Positions 23,680 through 36,333 of a DNA stretch of 64,000 nt are shown in pieces. The DNA is from Hedera helix. Its lineage: Eukaryota > Streptophyta > Magnoliopsida > Apiales > Araliaceae. Under the pieces are notes generated by a model. The model was not told the DNA's origin and did no database searches. It saw nothing but the letters and a program-made list of their open reading frames with translations. A program made the position numbers and the translations under genes. The stretch covers positions 40,645,467 to 40,709,466 of the forward strand of contig OX359281.1 in the NCBI GenBank assembly GCA_947179155.2. The letters are read 5' to 3'. Within the stretch, counting starts at the first letter, position 1. Each line of letters starts with the position of its first letter.

Positions 23680-25348
23680 TACTATTAGTATTGGTTGATG
23701 GAGATATATATATACTACAGATGGATAGATTAAATACTCCAGATAGATATCGGTGGCAAATCAACGTCTGTATGTTCCCTTTATGGGTATATGGGTACGT
23801 ACGTCTGTCCTTGAGTAATAAATTTGTAAACTGGAGGGACTGAATTATGTAAGGGGGTACGTACGGCTGAAATAAGAGGGATGACAGTCTGCTTGCTGCT
23901 TATCGTAAACATTTTCCTAATTCCCATCATCACCGACGTGAACGTACATTTGAATTTCAATTTTTATCTACAAATAAATGTTTTTCTTTCATTAATTAGG
24001 TCCCAATATCGTTACCCCTTAATTTTCAGTTGTTATTACATTTATTTAGCTGCAATAATCTCCTCTCTTTTCTCAATAGTAAGAAATACATTTACAATAA
24101 TTAAAGGATATATATATAATTACATTTATTCAGATAAAAATGATTAATTAAAAAGATTATTTAAATCTACGATAATTTAAGCATATGGTTTAATTTAATA
24201 CATGCAAGGAAAAGGCAATAGATATTCTGGTTTGGGAGATGAGAGGCGGTGTCTGGAGTTATTGCAACTGTCAAACAATAGAATTTGGTACCAAAGTGTC
24301 ACAGCTTTCGAGTTTTGCTGGAGTACTGCAAATCTTAGGATTAATGATGTTTCATTGACCAGAGAGTAGTACAGTACCTTTTTTAATTAATTTTGTTTCC
24401 AGAATAAATAATGTTACGTTGAAAATGCAGCAAGTAAAAGAGAAGCCAGGGAGAACCCTCATCCCAAATAAATGTAACAATAATATTTTGATGATTAAAA
24501 ATTAAATACAAAAATAGAATATAAAATTATATGTTTGATAATTATTGATTATAAATATTTGATACATTATTTTGTATTTAAATTTTATAATTATTTTTTA
24601 TCACTGTAATATTACTCTTAAATTTAATAGAACGCTTCTGTTTAAAAAGAAACAGAAATGAAAAAACTAATAGAAAGTACTAGCACAGTTGATAGCAAAC
24701 ATTTTCTTGATAACTGGGAATGGAAGTCCAAACTGGGCTCAAGTTTAGTCTGAGTTATATATTTTATTACATGGACTTAGATGGGCTTATGTTATAGCAG
24801 AAGACATAAGCCACAACCCACAGTAAAATAAAAAACCATAATCTAAAGTTGAGAATAAGAAAAAACCCCTCGATGGATTCAGCTTTTGACTTCTGAATGG
24901 ACTGCATGCATACATACACTAGTTGCATGATGGAAACTGAAGGCCCAAAACACAGCCCAAACATGGCTTTTCTTTTGTTTTGACACCAAGGGGTAATATA
25001 TAATAATTTATTGAAGGAGAGGGCAGAAAATCAAAATCAGTTCTAGAGTTCCGGGTGGGTCTATTCCGTTCATTGCTGCATTCTCCATTCACCGCTCAAT
25101 CTCCTTCCTAGTTCCTATCAAAGGCAAAGAGGTGCTAATGTGTACTACTTACTGGTCTATCGGTTTTAAAATTAAAATAAAATATTATTTTTTATTTTGA
25201 TTTTTTTAGTTGATTAAGTATTATCATGTTAGTATTATTATATTTTTAATTAATATAAAAAACAGATCAAAAAAATTATAAACTTTCTTAAAAAATCATT
25301 GTTTACAAATTCATCCTATCGAGTAATATCAAAAGTATATACTCCTTA

Positions 25349-25371
25349 TTATATATATATATATATATATA
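25349..25371. repeat. (AT)n microsatellite
   Basis: Simple AT run in the intergenic region. Confidence 0.9.
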
Positions 25372-25696
25372 GATCGGCATGTCTGGAAGTTCCTTGCACG
25401 TTTTTGTTGTTCTCGGCATCCTCATTCAATTATTATTGGCTTGAGATTCTGCTGGTGGCTAACATGCGCCTAAGAGAATGTTCATACACTTCTTATTTTC
25501 TCTCTCTCTCCCTTTTTTATGTTTTGTGCTCAATGTTGGTTACTCATCTTGTCCCAATTATATAAAAGTATAACTATAAAATACTTATCAAATATAAGGG
25601 CTTTATATTAATGCATCCATATTTATATGGTCACATTATTTGGGACGTTCTACAATTTTATTTGGTTGATTCCCAAAACAAAGCAAAACAGAACAA

Positions 25697-25719
25697 AATA
25701 ATAATAATAATAATAATAA
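25697..25719. repeat. (ATA)n microsatellite
   Basis: About seven tandem ATA units upstream of the WIT-like gene. Confidence 0.85.
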
Positions 25720-25890
25720 AAGTTTATGACGATGACGTGGCAATGCATAAGTGGCTTCGTGGACTTTGGGGACCCACATAAACTAGTGAGTAGCCCAATT
25801 GACAACAAACTTTACCCACCAACTTTTCCCGGTTGAGAATCCAGTCTGTCATGCTCCCACGGCACACGTTGGAGTCATCCCCTCCAAGAT

Positions 25891-28190
25891 CATATATACT
25901 ACTACTGTTAATGCTTCTCCTTATGTTTAATTAACGGTCTTTAAGAAAAGATTTTGACTGAGACCCATGATTTTCTAGATTCCACTGTAAATACAAGCAA
26001 GACCCATTAAGATTTTCCCCAGGTATTTGATTTCACTTCCTCCACTTCTGTTTTCCCAGAAAATTGTTTCGGAATTCAACAATTCTTCGGCTCAATTATG
26101 TTGATTCTTGTATTATATTTACACTGACTGTGAATACAGGATATTAAGTTAGTATACGGGTCTTTAGTGTTCATCTTTAACCTTGAAGGTTGAGCTCTTT
26201 TTTAGTGAAGTCTCTGAAAATTTATCAGAATTGAGGAGGGTTTTGTGGAACTGAGAATTTTTCCTGCTTATTATTGTGATTCTTATGTACTCCTTAAACT
26301 GAAAAGTTGTTTAATTTTGTTAAGATCTTATGCGGGTTAGTGTTGTTTTAGTGTTGAATGTTGACCCTTTAACTGCAAGCTCAAGTTTTTATTTTGTGAG
26401 AAATCAAAACTTTGGAATTGAGGTGATTTTTTGTAGTAAATAGTGAATTAGGTTTTTATTTAATTGGTTGCCTGCAGACTATTAAACAGCAACTAAGCCC
26501 ATCTGATGCCTCTGTTTGCATAATTTTTCGTCTCTGCAACCTTGGGGATTTGTGTGAAGTAGTTGTACAATACTGATGAAGGTATTGTATAGCATCATTG
26601 ACACAACATGAATTGTAGACTTGTACAGACGGGGCTAGTAAGGGGATGTTGGAATGAATCATTTCCAAAATAGGTTCTGAGTGTGGTTTTAATATCCTGG
26701 ATTGTGTGATATTAGTAATACTCGTCTTTAACTAGATATGTCAAAAGGCAGTATTATATGTTGTGCTTGAACGACCTATTATTACCACTTGGTTTTATGA
26801 TGGATGTTCCAACAAGTGAATCATAGAATTTTTTGACAACTCATATTGAGGTGAAAGCTTGATTTGATGAGTACTGCCAAGTATGTGTAAACTGTAGATT
26901 TGCTGGAATAAGCCAAGTTAAAAAGCCAGACTAGGTAGGACAGATATGTTTCAGCTTAGGAGATTTTTGCCCACTGAAACCATTCTGCAGTAGAACCGAC
27001 TGTTGTTTGTATTAGCTTCATATTGGCTGTGTAGCAGAGTTGGGGTTAGTGCTAAACCATCAAAGGTTACTTTGCCATACTTGTCAAGAAAACAGTTACT
27101 TAGCCATCGTATAATTTCATACGAGGAATAATAATTCACAAAAGAGGGCAATGAGGTGCCAATGTAGACAAATAGGTAAATGTCATTCTTGACAATTTTT
27201 CAAAGTAATGAATGACGTAGATAAGCAAGATATCGTACCTTTTATACTTTCATAGAATGATTAGGGAAAAAGATTATCTCATTTGGAAGTGCCAAAATAG
27301 GAATTCTTGCACATTGGTCTTTTTCAGGTTAGAAATGAGATGTCTTATATCATTGGGTTCAGATGTTGTGTAAGTACTAGCTAAGTGATCCTTAACTTTC
27401 TAAAAACATCTGAAGATGGATTAATATAGGCGTGCACATTTTGCAGATTTTGAAATCATGATTTGAGGACGAGTTGTGTGATATATTTTTCTGTTGGCCT
27501 TACTTACTACCTTAAGAGAGAGTGACAATAATACAAGCATAAGAACTATTGGAAAGATTCCTACCATAGTCAAGGGCCTATTAGAAAATTCAGCATGGCT
27601 CGAAAGTTCTGTGAAACATAATCCATGGCTTTTGAAATGATTAACAGATCTGAATTCTGGGTTCCAATTGGATAGGCGAAGGAGGAGTGTGGAGGTCTTG
27701 GAGATACTGTCAACTATTGTTTGAAGCATGAATTTAGGCAAAGGCTTTAAATTAGTATGCTTTGTATTATAGAATTAATTGTTCCTGAATTTTAATTTTT
27801 CTCGCAGTTTTCCCTTATATCAAGGAAGTATCGTTGCACTCCGACCCTTGATCTTATTAATCCGTTGATCTTATTAATTACAGTGTAAGAGAGGAAAGAT
27901 AAGTAACAACTTTGAATTCCAGGCTCTTTTGTATCTAAAAAATTGTGGCTTAGTATGTTTAGGAAGAATAACAGGTTTCTGTTTGGCTGGACTTTGATAA
28001 GATCTTATTTCACTGATAAAAAACTTAGCCCCCATTACATCAAATTGTGTTAAGCTAAAATCCATGAGCTCTTTCATTTCTCTGGTTAAATTTCACATAT
28101 GGGAGTTAAGAGCTGCTTTTCTTTCTCAACTCTTAAGGTTTTACATTCTTATATTCATCCTTCCTCAGGCTGCCAACAAACAACATAAAA
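25891..28190 (+). other. Predicted promoter, non-coding exon and 2.1-kb leader intron of the WIT-like gene
   Basis: A TATA-like CATATATACT at 25891-25900 precedes a leader ending at a donor CCCCAG|GTATTTG (26022/26023). The acceptor TTCCTCAG|GCTGCC at about 28168 sits 23 bp before the ATG at 28191. The intervening 2.1 kb is T-rich and has no long open frame, as expected of a plant leader intron. Inference from splice consensus. Confidence 0.5.
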
Positions 28191-31100
28191 ATGGTTGGGG
28201 AAAATTATGCGTCTCTTAATATTGATGTTGGTGATCCAGAGTCTGGGAAAAATGTCTTATATGAAGAAATCGCATCTGATGCTAAAGACATGATGGATAT
28301 AGGAAGTGCCATGGAAGTTTTAACTAGAGTAGACTTGGACTTGGCATACTCTTCTGAAAAGTTGGTTAACCTGGACACACTTATGATGCATGTGTGGGCC
28401 TGGGAAAATGATTTTGAAACATTGGCTACTGACGATATCTCGGTGGACTGCATTGAGAAGGCATTGGCGTTTGATCTCTTATCTGGTATCTTAGATTCAG
28501 AGGTAAGAGCACTGGAAAATTTCATGGGTACACTTCAAGCTCAAATGGTTGATGCACGCCTTAAAATATCTTCATGCGGACACTTAAGAGAATTGTTCAC
28601 TGCAGTGGAAGTTAAGTTGTATGATTCAGAAGAATCTTTGAAGCAGTCACAAGAGCACGCCCTAGAGATGAAGATGCAGCTAGCCAAGTTACAGATGACA
28701 TCATTGGCATTTAATCCTAATGATTGTAAGTTAAGGGAAATTAATCAATGAAGAACCAGTTTAGTGTTGTGTAAGCAGTGAAGATGCATGCTGATTAAAT
28801 TGTTTTCTGACATATACTTTGTAACAGGGAAATATAACAGTAGCACTGGACTGTCCAATGATTGTCAAGGGTCTGTCATGAAGCCACAAACGCAGACAGC
28901 TGAACAGAGACATGTTTTAAGAATGTTGGAGAAGTCCCTTGCAAGAGAGCTAGATCTTGAGAAAAAGTTAACAGAACTAAAGCAAAATGAAGAAGATCTA
29001 AAATTAAAGCTACACTTAACCAAGCAAGTATCTTTCTGCATGGAAGAGGCAGCAGAGGTTGTTTGGGGTAGATTTCTAGAGGCAGAAAATGCAGCAGAGG
29101 TCCTAATGGGAATCTCAAAGGAAGTGGTAGGACGACTTCAAATTGTTCAATTCAATCGAAATGGTTCAATTCAACGAGAAGATGACCTGAAATCGAAACT
29201 TCAAGATTGCATAGAACAGTTGAGGGCCAAAGAAGCTACTATACAAAAGCTTAACATCAGCAAATCACAAATTATTATTGAGAATTCCGAAGTAATTACT
29301 TTAAGGGAAAAGGTTAACCTTCTTGAAGAACAACTGAGAGAATCTAAGTTCCAGCTGCTGAAGGCAAATGAATCCAATGAAGCATGTCAAGAGCAACTTA
29401 GAGAAATGGACTACACAATTGAGTCTCTGAAAGAAAACATTTATGCAGCAGAAAATAGGGCTGATGCCGCAGAGGCCAAGACCGCACAATTAACAGAGAC
29501 GAACCTTGAACTAACTGAAGAGCTAGGTTTACTTAAAGGTAGTAATGATAGTAACACAAAGAAGGTGAGCCTACTTGAGAAGCAGTCGAGGGAACTAGAG
29601 CTTCAATTACAACATGGAAAAGCGTCATCTGAAGTGAGTCAGGAACAGCAAAACATGTTGTATTCTGCAATTTGGGATATGGAAACTTTAATTGACGAGT
29701 TGAAACAAAACGTTTCCAGGGTTACCGAAACAAACTTGGAGCTTAATAGAGAGCTGGACTTTCTGAGGGACAAACTGAAGTTTTTGGAGACATCCTTAAG
29801 CGAAGCTAATGTTGAAAAGTTAGCAAGTGCAAATGATATTAATATTAAGACCAATCTAATTATGGATATGGTCATGCAGCTAGCTACAGAAAGGGAGCGC
29901 ATTAAAAAGCAGGTAGTTTACTATCTTCAGTATCCATTTGGTTCCAAATTGGCATGTCGTTTACTGGCCTGTAACCTTTTTCCTTCTCTCCAATGGAACT
30001 CAGTATTTCCTTATAATTTGATTTGTTTGTAATGTTTAGATATTCAGAAACTGATTTATCATTATATCTAACTGTGAGAAACTTACTGGACTGAATTTGG
30101 TGCAGTTGTATTGTTTAACTGCGGAAAACAGAATTTTGATGGAGAAGTTGCAGAACTCAAAGGCTGGATCTGCAAGTCTGCATCAAAATGGAGTTGTTGA
30201 CAATAAGAACTTCTCATCTTTGAGACAAAATGAAAATAATGCTCGTAGTGCAACACAGTCCTCGTCTAATAGCATCCAGGCAGGTACCCTTTCAGCTTTT
30301 AATGTTAAAGATTTTGCTTTTTTCTCAACAATGGATAATAAAGTTTTTACTGATTTAGATGGCTTGGAAATTCCAATTCTGGAATAAAAATTTGGCAAGG
30401 GTAGCAAGATTTGCCTAGCTTTATGTGTTGCAGTCTGGCAGGCACCTTTCAAATTTCTTTAATATTACAATCAAGCTAGCAAATTGATTTAATGTCAGTA
30501 ATCCTAGCATTAACCTAAATCTGTCAAAATGTCTTCGACAATTTAGCTTTTGAGGTGCCTCACCATATTTATTTCCTAGAAATGCTGCGGTTACTTCAGT
30601 TGTTTTGGTTATATACTAACAACATTAAATGATCATTACTCTGATAATGCAAGAAGATACATGATGGGTTCAATTTTAGAATGATAGTATTAAGCTCCAT
30701 ATATCTCCAATAAGCTAAGTAATTACTAGTCCTGCAATACAGTGTCCAGGTAGTAATTACATCACTCATTGATAGCAGTATAATACAGTAGTAACTAGTA
30801 GATAGTATTACACCGCAAACCTTAACTAATAGGTTCAATATGCTAATGACAAAGACTCAAATAGAGATCATGGCATATAAATTTGTGGTGAACCTTGAAC
30901 TATAGATGTATATATTCAGTAAATGTATCTCATCATTCATAAAAATGTTTTGGCTTTTCTAATATCAGACTGAAGAATTACCAAAAGATTCAGCTGATTG
31001 TGGGACTGAAGTTCGGCCTTCCACTCCTTCAAACAGTGCCAGTGATCCGGTACTGAAGTTCAACGATGAGAGAATCGTACAGACAGGGCATCCTCGCAAA

Positions 31101-31193
31101 ATGTATCTGTTTACGGCAATTCTTGTGTTATTGGTTTCAGTGTTGGCAACTTATTTATTTAACAAGAAAACGGTCTTCTTCAATGTTTTATGA
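28191..31193 (+). CDS. WPP-domain-interacting tail-anchored (WIT-like) protein
   Basis: Four coding exons: 28191-28725, 28828-29912, 30106-30283 and 30976-31193, about 671 residues. The N-terminal region (MMDIGSAMEVLTRVDLDLAY, KLVNLDTLMMHVW) matches WIT1/WIT2. Most of the rest is heptad-rich coiled coil (repeated LKSKL, LREKVNLLEEQLRE, LLEKQSRELELQLQ patterns). The C-terminus has one hydrophobic helix (MYLFTAILVLLVSVLATYLF) followed by a short basic tail, a tail anchor. In Arabidopsis, WITs sit in the outer nuclear envelope, bind WIP proteins and myosin XI-i, and help dock RanGAP. The last intron is ambiguous: a standard donor at 30283/30284 pairs in frame with an acceptor at 30975, while a GC donor at 30279/30280 would pair with the stronger-looking acceptor at 30968. 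The difference is a few residues. Confidence 0.87.
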
Positions 31194-32080
31194 TGGCCAA
31201 CTATATTCCCCTTCAGGGAACCATGTAATTTAAGTTGTATGTATTTGCTTGTATGATTTCATTGATTGGTGTGGTCTGTATTAAGCTTCTTTGTCCCAAG
31301 CAGAGTGTCAGGAGGGAGCTGTGAATACTACTTGTAATTAACATTCGTCAGTATATAATGGTCAAGGTTGTGTTTACGTTTCTGTATATATTTACTCAAC
31401 TGTGGAATTAGTATGTGATGACAAGCAATGACTAATAAATATGTGCAAGGGGCAAAAACAGAAGCAAAATTAAAGAAAAACATACAAATATTGATGGTTT
31501 TTCTCTCTAGTTGTTATCTACACCAATATATATATATATAAGAGGTAGTTTTCAAGTGCTAGTTTTTTCTTGAATAAGATTTGATAGACAGCCTAACTAA
31601 ATGAGTCTATTTCGATAATAATTACTTCATTAGAGATATATTTTTAAAACTACGACTTTAAGGATAATTTTATATTCTTAAATGTACCATTAATAATTAG
31701 TTAAAAAGTTAGTACTGTGGATGTGATTTAGATATTAGGACATAATACCACTTGGTCTTAAAGTAAAAATGTATCTCTAATTTGAGTAAACTAAAAAGAG
31801 AGATGTATATCTAATTTTGAAATAAAAAATAAATTTCAATGATGCTACCTTATGGAAATTATTTATTTTTGTTGAAAATACTATAATATAAAAATTACTC
31901 ACTCTTAGATTACTATGTAATGTATGAAATGCTGTCTGATGTAGATTTACCAGTTTTTGTGATCCTGCAAATGACCAAATCTAGTCCTTCTGGATTTGAA
32001 GATTTTTATAAATTAAAAAAGAAATGTCTTGGCTCAAAAAAATCACTTTTATGACAAATTGGGCATATTGAAGCGGACAA

Positions 32081-32222
32081 ATATACATACACAATATTTA
32101 TATATAAAATCAAACACTACATTCATTTTAACCATTAAAAAATAAAACATGACACGAATTTCAATGTCACACTTTATTTTTTAATAATTAAAATAATGTA
32201 ATGTTTAAATTTTGTATACTTT
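32081..32222. mobile_element. MITE-like foldback element, copy 1
   Basis: About 142 bp with long imperfect inverted arms (CATTTTAACCATTAAAAAAT against its inverted partner ATTTTTTAATAATTAAAATA). Shares end and arm sequence with the copy at 32930-33070. Confidence 0.7.
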
Positions 32223-32349
32223 ACTTATTCTATATCCTCCTCTATAATTTGAGCTAAACCCCTTGTATAGGAATTGAGAAACTTTAATGACTATTACTTA
32301 TTTTGATTCTTTTAATTATAAAACTTTTAGATTATAAAAATTCAAAACG

Positions 32350-32351
<2 letters not shown>

Positions 32352-32442
<91 letters not shown>
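32352..32442. repeat. Compound (CT)n(AT)n microsatellite
   Basis: About 30 bp of CT followed by about 60 bp of AT. Confidence 0.95.
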
Positions 32443-32444
<2 letters not shown>

Positions 32445-32929
32445 TGGCAAAATTGAATGCACATAAATTAATTTAAAGATAAGAAAATTACTTTTCATCT
32501 TATTAATTACTATGAGATAAATGCCAAAACAGTAAACGAATTAAAGAGAGCCAAGATTTATTACCCTATATATTACGTTTAGATATATATAGAGATAGAT
32601 ATACATCATACGTTTAGATATTACGATAAGAATTGGCTATCTTATCTATAGAAAATTATGCAAACAATAATTACGAGTACAATTAGGAAATTGATATTTT
32701 CACAATATATTTTAATATTTTTATACGTAAAATTTACATGTAAAATATATAGTGATGGTTTAACCATTGTTATATATCTATAACGATATTTTTGTTATGA
32801 AAATATTAAAATCTTTTATGAATTTATCAGTTACCTAAAATTAAAGGTCATTAATTAGCTTCTAAGAAATATTTATGCACGAGTTACTTATTTAATGGAG
32901 TTGGAGAATAGAGAAAAAGAACTATTAAG

Positions 32930-33070
32930 ATTATACAATATTCAAATACTATATTTATCTCAACTATTAAGAAGTGAGACATGACATTAAAATTTATATT
33001 ATGTCCCACTTTTTAATGGTTAAGATAAATATAATATTTGATTTTATATTTAAATATTGTGTATGTAAAC
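32930..33070. mobile_element. MITE-like foldback element, copy 2
   Basis: About 141 bp. Arms such as CTCAACTATTAAGAAGTGAG pair with CCCACTTTTTAATGGTTAAG in inverted orientation. Same family as copy 1, with arms of about 60 bp. Confidence 0.72.
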
Positions 33071-33188
33071 TTGTGCATGAATAAATAAAAATATTAATTA
33101 CTCCCATAAAGTTATCATAAATATTAAAGGAAAATAAAACCTTGTCCTTGAAAGGCAACAAAACCAGGTACTAGTACTGTCTTTCAAT

Positions 33189-33196
33189 TATAAATA
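33189..33196 (+). promoter_or_regulatory. TATA box of the cysteine-rich peptide gene
   Basis: TATAAATA, 65 bp before the junction with the ATG region at 33261. Confidence 0.7.
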
Positions 33197-33260
33197 GGGG
33201 TTCCCAACCAAATTAACATTGCCATCATCAACATCACTGCTTAATTTTTCTCCATTAGAT

Positions 33261-33822
33261 ATGAGGAAGGTGGCTTCATCCGAGTTGATTTTTCTGGTGG
33301 CGCTCGTTTTATCTGGTGACTCTCTATATTTATTCTTCAGTAATCATCTGATTTATTCATTTTGTCGAAGAAAAAATGAGTAAATTAATTTTCAATGAGA
33401 ACTACAAAAAAAAATAAGATGAAGGGATTATGACGTTCATGATTTTATGCCTTGACCCTTCTTTCTTTCCTAGTATTTGTTGTTTGTTTTAAAGGATTAT
33501 CATTTTAATTATTTCAATTATAATCTTTTATAGCAGCAAGCAAATTACAAGTTTAATATATTTCGGTCTTTTGAATTGTTTAATTAATTAATTAATTAAT
33601 ATTATTTTTACATATGTGATGGAGTAAAATGGTGGAATGCGTGCAGGTGTGTTAACTATGGGAGAAGAAGCAAAGGAAGTACTAGCACTACCAAGATGCC
33701 AAAAAAACGAGGACTGCTTAGTTTTATGTCAGCATTGCAACTTCTGTCAATGCATGCAGAATATTTGTGTTCGTGGTTGTGCCGGTCCCCCCGGACACCT
33801 CAAATGGGACACCCTAGGCTAG
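33261..33822 (+). CDS. Small secreted cysteine-rich peptide (defensin-like class)
   Basis: Two exons, 33261-33315 and 33647-33822, encode 76 residues. Exon 1 gives a signal-peptide core (MRKVASSELIFLVALVLSG), and the intron interrupts the end of the signal region, the usual gene layout for plant defensin-like peptides. The mature part carries eight cysteines with spacing C-x5-C-x3-C-x2-C-x2-C-x-C-x4-C-x3-C, followed by a short GPPGHLKWDTLG tail. Eight cysteines fit four disulfides, but the spacing is not the classic gamma-core defensin pattern, so the exact family is not recognised. Likely secreted, with a role in defence or signalling only by analogy. Partial Stowaway-like ends (CTCCGTCCATCC near 33856) lie in the 3' flank. 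Confidence 0.68.
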
Positions 33823-34301
33823 GCTGAAAGGATAAAAAATAAATAAATAAATAAATACTCCGTCCATCCATCCAAAAATTAGAGTCCTATATGCTTGCCT
33901 TCTGTTAATGGCTTTGTATCATTTTTATCCAAAGAATCAATGAATTGAATTAATATTTCTTCTTCTTGTTATTGTAATTTTTTTTTCTTCATTCTGATTG
34001 TCTACCTTTCTTCAAGTGCTATGTTAAATAAAATACAGGAGAGTTTCCTTAATTATACATTTATTCATTTTTTCTCGATACACATTTAACAACACAAATA
34101 ATATTTTATGAGTGTACTAGTAGCTAAGGTTGTAAATGGTAATCGAAAAATTCGTATTCGGTTTAAAGGTAAATAAAAGTATACGAATACAGATATAAAC
34201 ATATTCGTATTTGTTTAACATCTGTCCGTAAATATATCCAGCGGATATTCAAAATTCGATATCCGAATTCAGATCCGTATCCGAAATTCCTATTCGAATA
34301 A

Positions 34302-34303
<2 letters not shown>

Positions 34304-34350
<47 letters not shown>
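34304..34350. repeat. (TA)n microsatellite inside the hAT-like element
   Basis: A continuous TA run of about 47 bp just inside the left subterminal region. Confidence 0.95.
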
Positions 34351-34352
<2 letters not shown>

Positions 34353-34499
34353 AGCAAAATAAAATATTTTTTAAGTGATCTTTCTTATATAATAATTAAT
34401 TTTCACTATTATACTAAAATTATTTTTAAAATATGTCATTTCACTTCTAAAAAGTAGGAAATAACACTTTTATTATAATATTAATAAATTGATTTAAGT

Positions 34500-35880
34500 A
34501 TAGTTAATGAATTTTTACTATTATAAAGTTAAAATATCTAAAATGTATCATTTAACAAGTGTTATAAATATCATTAAACAAGTGTTACAATATAATTTTT
34601 GGATAATTTAATAAGTGTTATAAATGTTATAATTATAGATTATAAATATTCATACACGCTACAATATTACTCCAAACATATAAAATAGACATCAAACTTT
34701 AATAAGTAGAGCATTCATTTTGAAATTTAAGATTTCAAAAATAATGAAAATTTATTTGAATTGTAATTTAGAGCATTGATTATTGTATTTATTAAAAATA
34801 AATAAATTAACATTCGTTCATTAATAAACTATACTTTAAAATTTATTACTTTTTTCCTTTATTCTAGTTATATATAGTGTTACAATATATATAAAATGCA
34901 TCATTTAACAAGTGTTATAAATATAATTTAAATGTTATAATTATAGATTATAAATATTCATACACACTACAGTATTACTCCAAATTAATACATAAAATAG
35001 ACATTTGCTTATTAATGGATATCTAAACATTAATAAGTAACACATAAAATGGACATCTACTTATTAATGGATATCTAAACATTAATAAGTAAAGCATTCA
35101 TTTTGAATTTAGGATTTCAAAAATAATAAAAACTTATTTGAATTATAATTTAGAGCATTGATTATTGTATTTATTATAAATAAATAAATTAACATTAATT
35201 CATTAATGAAATGTACTTTAAAACTCATTATTTTTTTTCTTTATTCTAATTATATATAGTGTTATAATATATCTAAAATGTATAATTTAACAAGTGTTAT
35301 AAATATCATTTAAATGTTATAATTATAGATTATAAATATTCATACACATTACAGTATTATTCTAAATTAACACATAAAATAGACATCTACTTATTAATGG
35401 ATATTTAAATATTAATAAGTAGAGCATTCATTTTGAATTTAAAATTTCAAAAATAATGAAAACTTATTTGAATTATAATTTAGAGCATTGATTACTATAT
35501 TTATTAAAAATAAATAAATTAACATTCATTCTTTAATGAACTATACTTTAAAATTCATTATTTTTCCCTTTATTATAATTATGCATAGTGTTACAATATA
35601 TCTAAAATATATCATTTAACAAGTGTTATAAATATAATTTAAATTTTATAATTTTATAATTATAAATTATAAATTATAAATATTCATACACACTACAATA
35701 TTATTCCAAATTAACACATAAAACAGACATCTACTTATTAATGGACATCTAAACATTAATAATTAGAACATTGATTTTTGAATTTAGAATTTCAAAAATA
35801 ATGAAAACTTATTTGAATTGTAATTTAGAGTATTGATTATTGTATTTATTAAAAATAAATTAATTAACATTCATTCATTC
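34500..35880. repeat. Four-copy tandem repeat, period about 310-380 bp
   Basis: The landmark ATAAATATTCATACACRCTA recurs at about 34640, 34950, 35330 and 35675. Between landmarks the same order of blocks appears: CAAGTGTTATAAAT, then TTATTAATGGATATCT, then ATTTCAAAAATAATGA, then AACATTCATTCATTAAT. AT-rich, non-coding. Confidence 0.85.
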
Positions 35881-36333
35881 ATTAATATGTATGGTTTAAA
35901 CTTTAAATTGTGACTGATTATGAATAATTATTCAAAAAAAATTCTTTATTATTTGTAAATAATTTGAATAAATTTTATATTAGGTGATTGATAAACGAAT
36001 CTGGATATTCGAATATTCGAATAATCTATTTATTCAAATAAAATAAACGAAAACATATATTATTCATATTCGGATATTATTTCGAATATCGGATACGAAT
36101 ACAAATAGCGAATTAATTTTTCGAATACAAATACTGCTATGTTCAAATTCGTTTATATCCATTTACACGCTTACCGATGGCAAAATTATTTACGAGTAAT
36201 TATATTATATTACTAAATTTGTATTTGAGAAAAATTGAGAGAAAAGTGTAACAAAAACACTAATCCTCAACTAATAATAAGCTTGGTCTCCAAAGTCACT
36301 TGTTTGTATTGGCAGGGCATTACTCATTTGGTA

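Larger units (their letters stand above)
19171..25890. other. Long AT-rich intergenic region
   Basis: 6.7 kb between the divergent bHLH49-like and WIT-like genes. No convincing coding region: the short frames seen (for example 20229-20489 plus and 23881-24147 plus) have no recognisable domain and AT-driven composition. It contains a foldback element at 21.41-21.51 kb, (GCCA)n, (AT)n-(AG)n and (ATA)n tracts, and a possible imperfect palindrome near 24.47-24.62 kb. Confidence 0.6.
31194..33260. other. Intergenic with microsatellites and two MITE-like foldbacks
   Basis: Holds the 3' flank of the WIT-like gene, a 90-bp compound (CT)n(AT)n tract, two related foldback elements and the promoter of the small cysteine-rich peptide gene. 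No other gene seen. Confidence 0.65.
34125..36173. mobile_element. hAT-like non-autonomous element with internal tandem repeats
   Basis: A 2049-bp block with terminal inverted repeats TAAGGTTGTAAATGG (left) and, inverted, TAAGCGTGTAAATGG (right). Both ends are followed by subterminal arrays rich in CGAATA/CGGATA motifs, a pattern seen in plant hAT elements. The flanking 8-bp sequences CTAGTAGC and CCGATGGC agree at four positions and differ only by transitions, compatible with a decayed 8-bp target duplication. No transposase frame is present. The interior holds a (TA)n tract and four copies of a 310-380 bp repeat. Confidence 0.65.

Noticed and set aside
32316..32498. 60-codon minus-strand frame with IY and ER repeats
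   Set aside because: It is the translation of the (CT)n(AT)n microsatellite.
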